Source: Omphiscola glabra (lineage: Eukaryota > Mollusca > Gastropoda > Lymnaeidae). From it: DNA of 64,000 bases. The notes beneath the pieces are model-generated. The model was given only the letters and a program-made list of their open reading frames with translations, made no database searches and had not been told where the DNA came from. A program made the position numbers and the translations under genes. Positions within the stretch are counted from its first letter, which is position 1. Each line of letters opens with the position of its first letter. The stretch is from contig OZ024802.1 in NCBI GenBank assembly GCA_964017045.1, forward strand, positions 28,544,793 through 28,608,792, in the 5' to 3' direction. Below, in pieces: positions 60,228 through 64,000 of the stretch.

Positions 60228-62147
60228 GGATATCATTGGTATATATTGTATACTGGCCTGGATGTCATTGGTATATATTGAAAACAGGACTGGATGTCAT
60301 TGGTATATATTGTATACTGGCCTGGATGTCATTGGTATATATTGTAAACAGGACTGGATGTCATTGGTATATATTGTAAACAGGACTGGATGTCATTGGT
60401 ATATAGTGTATACATGACTGGATGTCATTGGTATATATTGTAGACATGACTGGATGTCATTGGTATATATTGTATACTGGCCTGGATGTCATTGGTATAT
60501 ATTGAAAACAGGACTGGATGTCATTGGTATATATTGTATACTGGCCTGGATGTCATTGGTATATATTGTATACATGACTGGATGTCCTTGGTATATATTG
60601 TATACAGGACTGGATGTCATTGGTATATATTGTATACATGACTGGATGTCCTTGGTATATATTGTATACAGGACTGGATGTCATTGGTATATATTGAAAA
60701 CAGGACTGGATGTCATTGGTATATATTGTATACAGGACTGGATGTCATTGGTATATATTGTATACATGACTGGATGTCATTGGTATATATTGTATACTGG
60801 CCTGGATGTCATTGGTATATATTGAAAACAGGACTGGATGTCATTGGTATATATTGAAAACAGGACTGGATGTCATTGGTATATATTGTATACTGGCCTG
60901 GATGTCATTGGTATATATTGTATACATGACTGGATGTCCTTGGTATATATTGTATACAGGACTGGATGTCCTTGGTATATATTGTATACATGACTGGATG
61001 TCCTTGGTATATATTGTATACAGGACTGGATGTCATTGGTATATATTGTATACTGGCCTGGATGTCATTGGTATATATTGAAAACAGGACTGGATGTCAT
61101 TGGTATATATTGAAAACAGGACTGGATGTCATTGGTATATATTGTATACTGGCCTGGATGTCATTGGTATATATTGTATACATGACTGGATGTCCTTGGT
61201 ATATATTGTATACAGGACTGGATGTCATTGGTATATATTGTATACATGACTGGATGTCATTGGTATATATTGTATACAGGACTGGATGTCATTGGTATAT
61301 ATTGAAAACAGGACTGGATGTCATTGGTATATATTGTATACAGGACTGGATGTCATTGGTATATATTGTATACAGGACTGGATGTCATTGGTATATATTG
61401 TATACAGGACTGGATGTCATTGGTATATATTGTAGACATGACTGGATGTCATTGGTATATATTGTATACAGGACTGGATGTAATTGGTATATATTGTAGA
61501 CATGACTGGATGTCATTGGTATATATTGTATACAGGACTGGATGTCATTGGTATATATTGTAGACATGACTGGATGTCATTGGTATATATTGTATACAGG
61601 ACTGGATGTAATTGGTATATATTGTAGACATGACTGGATGTCATTGGTATATATTGTATACAGGACTGGATGTCATTGGTATATATTGTATACATGACTG
61701 GATGTCATTGGTATATATTGTAGACATGACTGGATGTCATTGGTATATATTGTATACAGGACTGGATGTCATTGGTATATATTGTAGACATGACTGGATG
61801 TCATTGGTATATATTGTATACAGGACTGGATGTCATTGGTATATATTGTATACAGGACTGGATGTCATTGGTATATATTGTATACAGGACTGGATGTCAT
61901 TGGTATATATTGAAAACAGGACTGGATGTCCTTGGTATATATTGTATACAGGACTGGATGTAATTGGTATATATTGTATACAGGACTGGATGTCATTGGT
62001 ATATATTGTATACAGGACTGGATGTCATTGGTATATATTGTAGACATGACTGGATGTCATTGGTATATATTGTATACAGGACTGGATGTCATTGGTATAT
62101 ATTGTATACTGGACTGGATGTCATTGGTATATATTGTATACTGGACA
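60228..62147. repeat. 32-bp minisatellite, 60 copies in exact register
   Basis: Unit GGATGTCATTGGTATATATT then GTATACAGGACT. Unit starts checked at 60228, 60260, 60292, 61220 and 62116 all fall on exact multiples of 32. Five variants (tacaggac, tacatgac, tactggcc, gaaaacagg, tagacatgac) form an 8-unit, 256-bp higher-order pattern. Not coding: 32 is not a multiple of 3 and variant units introduce stops. Confidence 0.98.
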
Positions 62148-62276
62148 GGGGAGAGAACACAACCAATGAAGGATTTACGAGTTAAGCACCCCATGAGCCC
62201 TGACCCTGATCAAATGTTTCATTAGAGACGAACAGATGAAAGAAATATAATAGCCGAATAATTGCGATGAAGATGG

Positions 62277-62524
62277 ACACATACATACAAACAAGGCTGT
62301 ACACATACATACAAACAAGGCTGTACACATACATACAAACAAGGCTGTACACATACATACAAACAAGGCTGTACACATACATACAAACAAGGCTGTACAC
62401 ATACATACAAACAAGGCTGTACACATACATACAAACAAGGCTGTACACATACATACAAACAAGGCTGTACACATACATACAAACAAGGCTGTACACATAC
62501 ATACAAACAAGGCTGTACACATAC
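62277..62524. repeat. 24-bp minisatellite, 10 copies
   Basis: Unit ACACATACATACAAACAAGG plus CTGT, identical copies in register. 24 bp equals 8 codons, so several frames are open; no sign of a gene. Confidence 0.98.
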
Positions 62525-62754
62525 AATGAGACAAGATGCCTGTGATGGGTCAGATCTGAAGACTTGGGAGCATCATGCTCATTAGAATCAATGTCTCGAG
62601 ACAAGAGTTGTTCTCAGCCGAGCAAGGGAGATCATTGCCATCAAGTTATAAAGAAGGAAGGAGGGCATAAAAAACCCAAGTTATGAGGAGAAGAGTTATG
62701 TAACTTGATAAGTTAAAACCGTTGAAAGATTATCGATTTCTTGTTGACGGGGGG

Positions 62755-63372
62755 GGAGTGTTGGGATGGAAAGGAGGAAAGGGAGGGAGGGAGGGAAGGA
62801 AGGAGGGAAGGAAGGAGGAGGGATGAGAGGGAGGAAAGGAGGGAGGGAGAAAGAGTGTGTATGAATGAGGGAGGCAGAGAGGGGTGAAAATAGAGGTAAA
62901 TAGAGAGAGAGACATAGGAAAAACAGACGTAAAAAGAGACAGAGATAGAGGGGCGGAGAAAAAAGACGTAAAGAGAGAGAGGGGGAGAGGGGGGATGAAA
63001 ACAGACGTAAAGAGAGAGAGAGAGGGGAGGAGAAAACAGACGTAAATATATAGAGAGAGACGAAACAAAACATACTTAAAGAGAAGAGAGAAAGATAGGG
63101 AGTGAGAGAGAGGGGTAAACAGAGGTAAAGAGAGAGAAACTGAAGAAAACAGACGTAAAGAGAGAGAGAGAGAGAGACAAAATAGAACATAAAGAGAGAG
63201 AGAGAGAAAGAGAGAGAAAGAGAAAGGGAGATAGGGAGGGAAAGAAATAGGACAAAACAGAGGTGAAGAGAGAGAAACTGACGAAAACAGACGTAAAGAG
63301 AGAGACATAGAGGAAGATAAAGGGAAGGAGAGAGAGAAAGAAAGGGAGACAGAGAGAGAAAGAGAGAATAAA
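62755..63372. repeat. GA-rich purine tract with GACGTAAAGAGAGAG units
   Basis: About 600 bp, almost all purine on the + strand. Irregular repeats of AAAACAGACGTAAAGAGAGA occur inside. Long pyrimidine-rich frames on the - strand are low-complexity artefacts. Confidence 0.92.
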
Positions 63373-63874
63373 AAAAATAATAGAAGCAATGGTTAAATAG
63401 CCGGTTGACATATTATCCAAATAAGGCAGCTATTCTTGGGAAGGAGACGTAGCCTGAGATAAAGAAAAACGCAGCCACAGAAATCCTAGGTAAAAAGTGT
63501 TTGAAATGCTGAATTGGTGAAGCAGAATGCTGCCTCGCGGAGCTGTTTACGGAACCGGCACAAATATAAAATTCTCTAGGCATGTATGTATGGCTGTAAC
63601 GCTGTGTTCGATAGGCGCGCAAAATAAAATTCCCGGAACTTAGCACTAATTGTGATTGTTATTAATTGAATGCATGTTGTGACAAGTAACTGCAGTAGAT
63701 GGGCGAGTTCACGCATTGCTATTTCTAGTATAATAATAATAATGTTTAAAAGAACTCTGCTACTTCTTTTGACCGTGTGCATCTCACCAATGATAAATAT
63801 TATACACCCTACTGACAGGGCCATCTGTACAGCAGGGGGAGGGCTCTGGGCAAAGTAATGCATCGAATCCGCCT

Positions 63875-64000
63875 GAAGCCGTGAGGCCGCCTAGGTCTAC
63901 GAGGCCCCCTAGAGCCGTGAGGTCCCTTAGAGCCGTGAGGCCCCCTAGGACCGCGATGTCCCCAAGAGCCGCGAGGCCCCCTAGAGGCATGGGGGCCTGG
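63875..64000. repeat. GC-rich 18-20-bp minisatellite, window edge
   Basis: Units of the form CCCCCTAGAGCCGTGAGG, at least six, running off the right edge. Preceded at 63818 by CAGGGCCATCTGTACAGCAG, which looks like the start of a dispersed element. Same unit type as at 46955-47560. Confidence 0.75.

Noticed and set aside
60032..62225. Overlapping open frames with a 32-residue repeat (MSLVYIVYRTGC type)
   Set aside because: They follow mechanically from a 32-bp tandem array read in three frames; variant units add stops, and there is no splice or start context.
62175..62604. Open frames on both strands with 8-residue repeats (TYIQTRLY / CMCTALFV)
   Set aside because: Product of the 24-bp minisatellite; a unit divisible by 3 keeps frames open by chance.
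62696..63420. Long Ser/Leu/Phe-rich frames on the - strand
   Set aside because: Low-complexity GA/CT tract; length is explained by the lack of stops in CT-rich DNA.

Overview
The window looks like nuclear DNA of a mollusc, most likely a pulmonate/heterobranch gastropod. It is AT-rich, its genes are split into short exons with GT/AG junctions, its introns are full of minisatellites and small transposons, and no bacterial features are visible. The snail assignment is inference. It rests on a bursicon-type LGR receptor plus a hAT element resembling the SPIN family, which has been reported from the pond snail Lymnaea.

Two protein-coding genes converge. On the + strand (2391-16632) are 17 coding exons of a TIF1-family chromatin regulator (TRIM24/TRIM33/Bonus type). 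They encode the end of the RING, two B-boxes, a coiled coil, a long Pro/Ser-rich linker with two SUMO-type motifs, a PHD finger and a bromodomain. All junction phases agree, giving 862 visible residues. The first part of the RING and the start codon lie to the left of the window. On the - strand (27779-58627) are 23 coding exons of a leucine-rich-repeat GPCR of the bursicon-receptor type (LGR2/rickets, type B LGR). They encode about 16 LRRs, a Cys-containing hinge, seven transmembrane helices and an unusually long cytoplasmic tail of about 700 residues, for 1496 visible residues in frame. Its signal peptide and first LRR(s) were not found and are probably beyond the right edge. The roughly 11 kb between the two stop codons (16633-27778) holds 3' UTRs and non-coding repeats.

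Mobile DNA: several short elements with terminal inverted repeats and target-site duplications lie in introns and intergenic DNA. The most striking is at 30442-30604, a 163-bp hAT element with a perfect 8-bp duplication that resembles the horizontally transferred SPIN/URR1 family. Others are at 6505, 21236, 43756, 45980 and 48157. Non-LTR retrotransposon fragments occur at 43384, 48543, 53057, 59226 (-) and 59884.

From about 49 to 63.4 kb the receptor introns and 5' flank become an island of unrelated minisatellites with units of 40, 56, 18, 27/28, 16, 15, 22, 21, 32 and 24 bp plus a GA-rich tract. The 32-bp array (60228-62147) holds 60 copies in perfect register with a 256-bp higher-order period. 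No tRNA, rRNA, CRISPR or operon was seen. No clearly new gene system was found; the most interesting items are the SPIN-like element, the long receptor tail and the minisatellite island.
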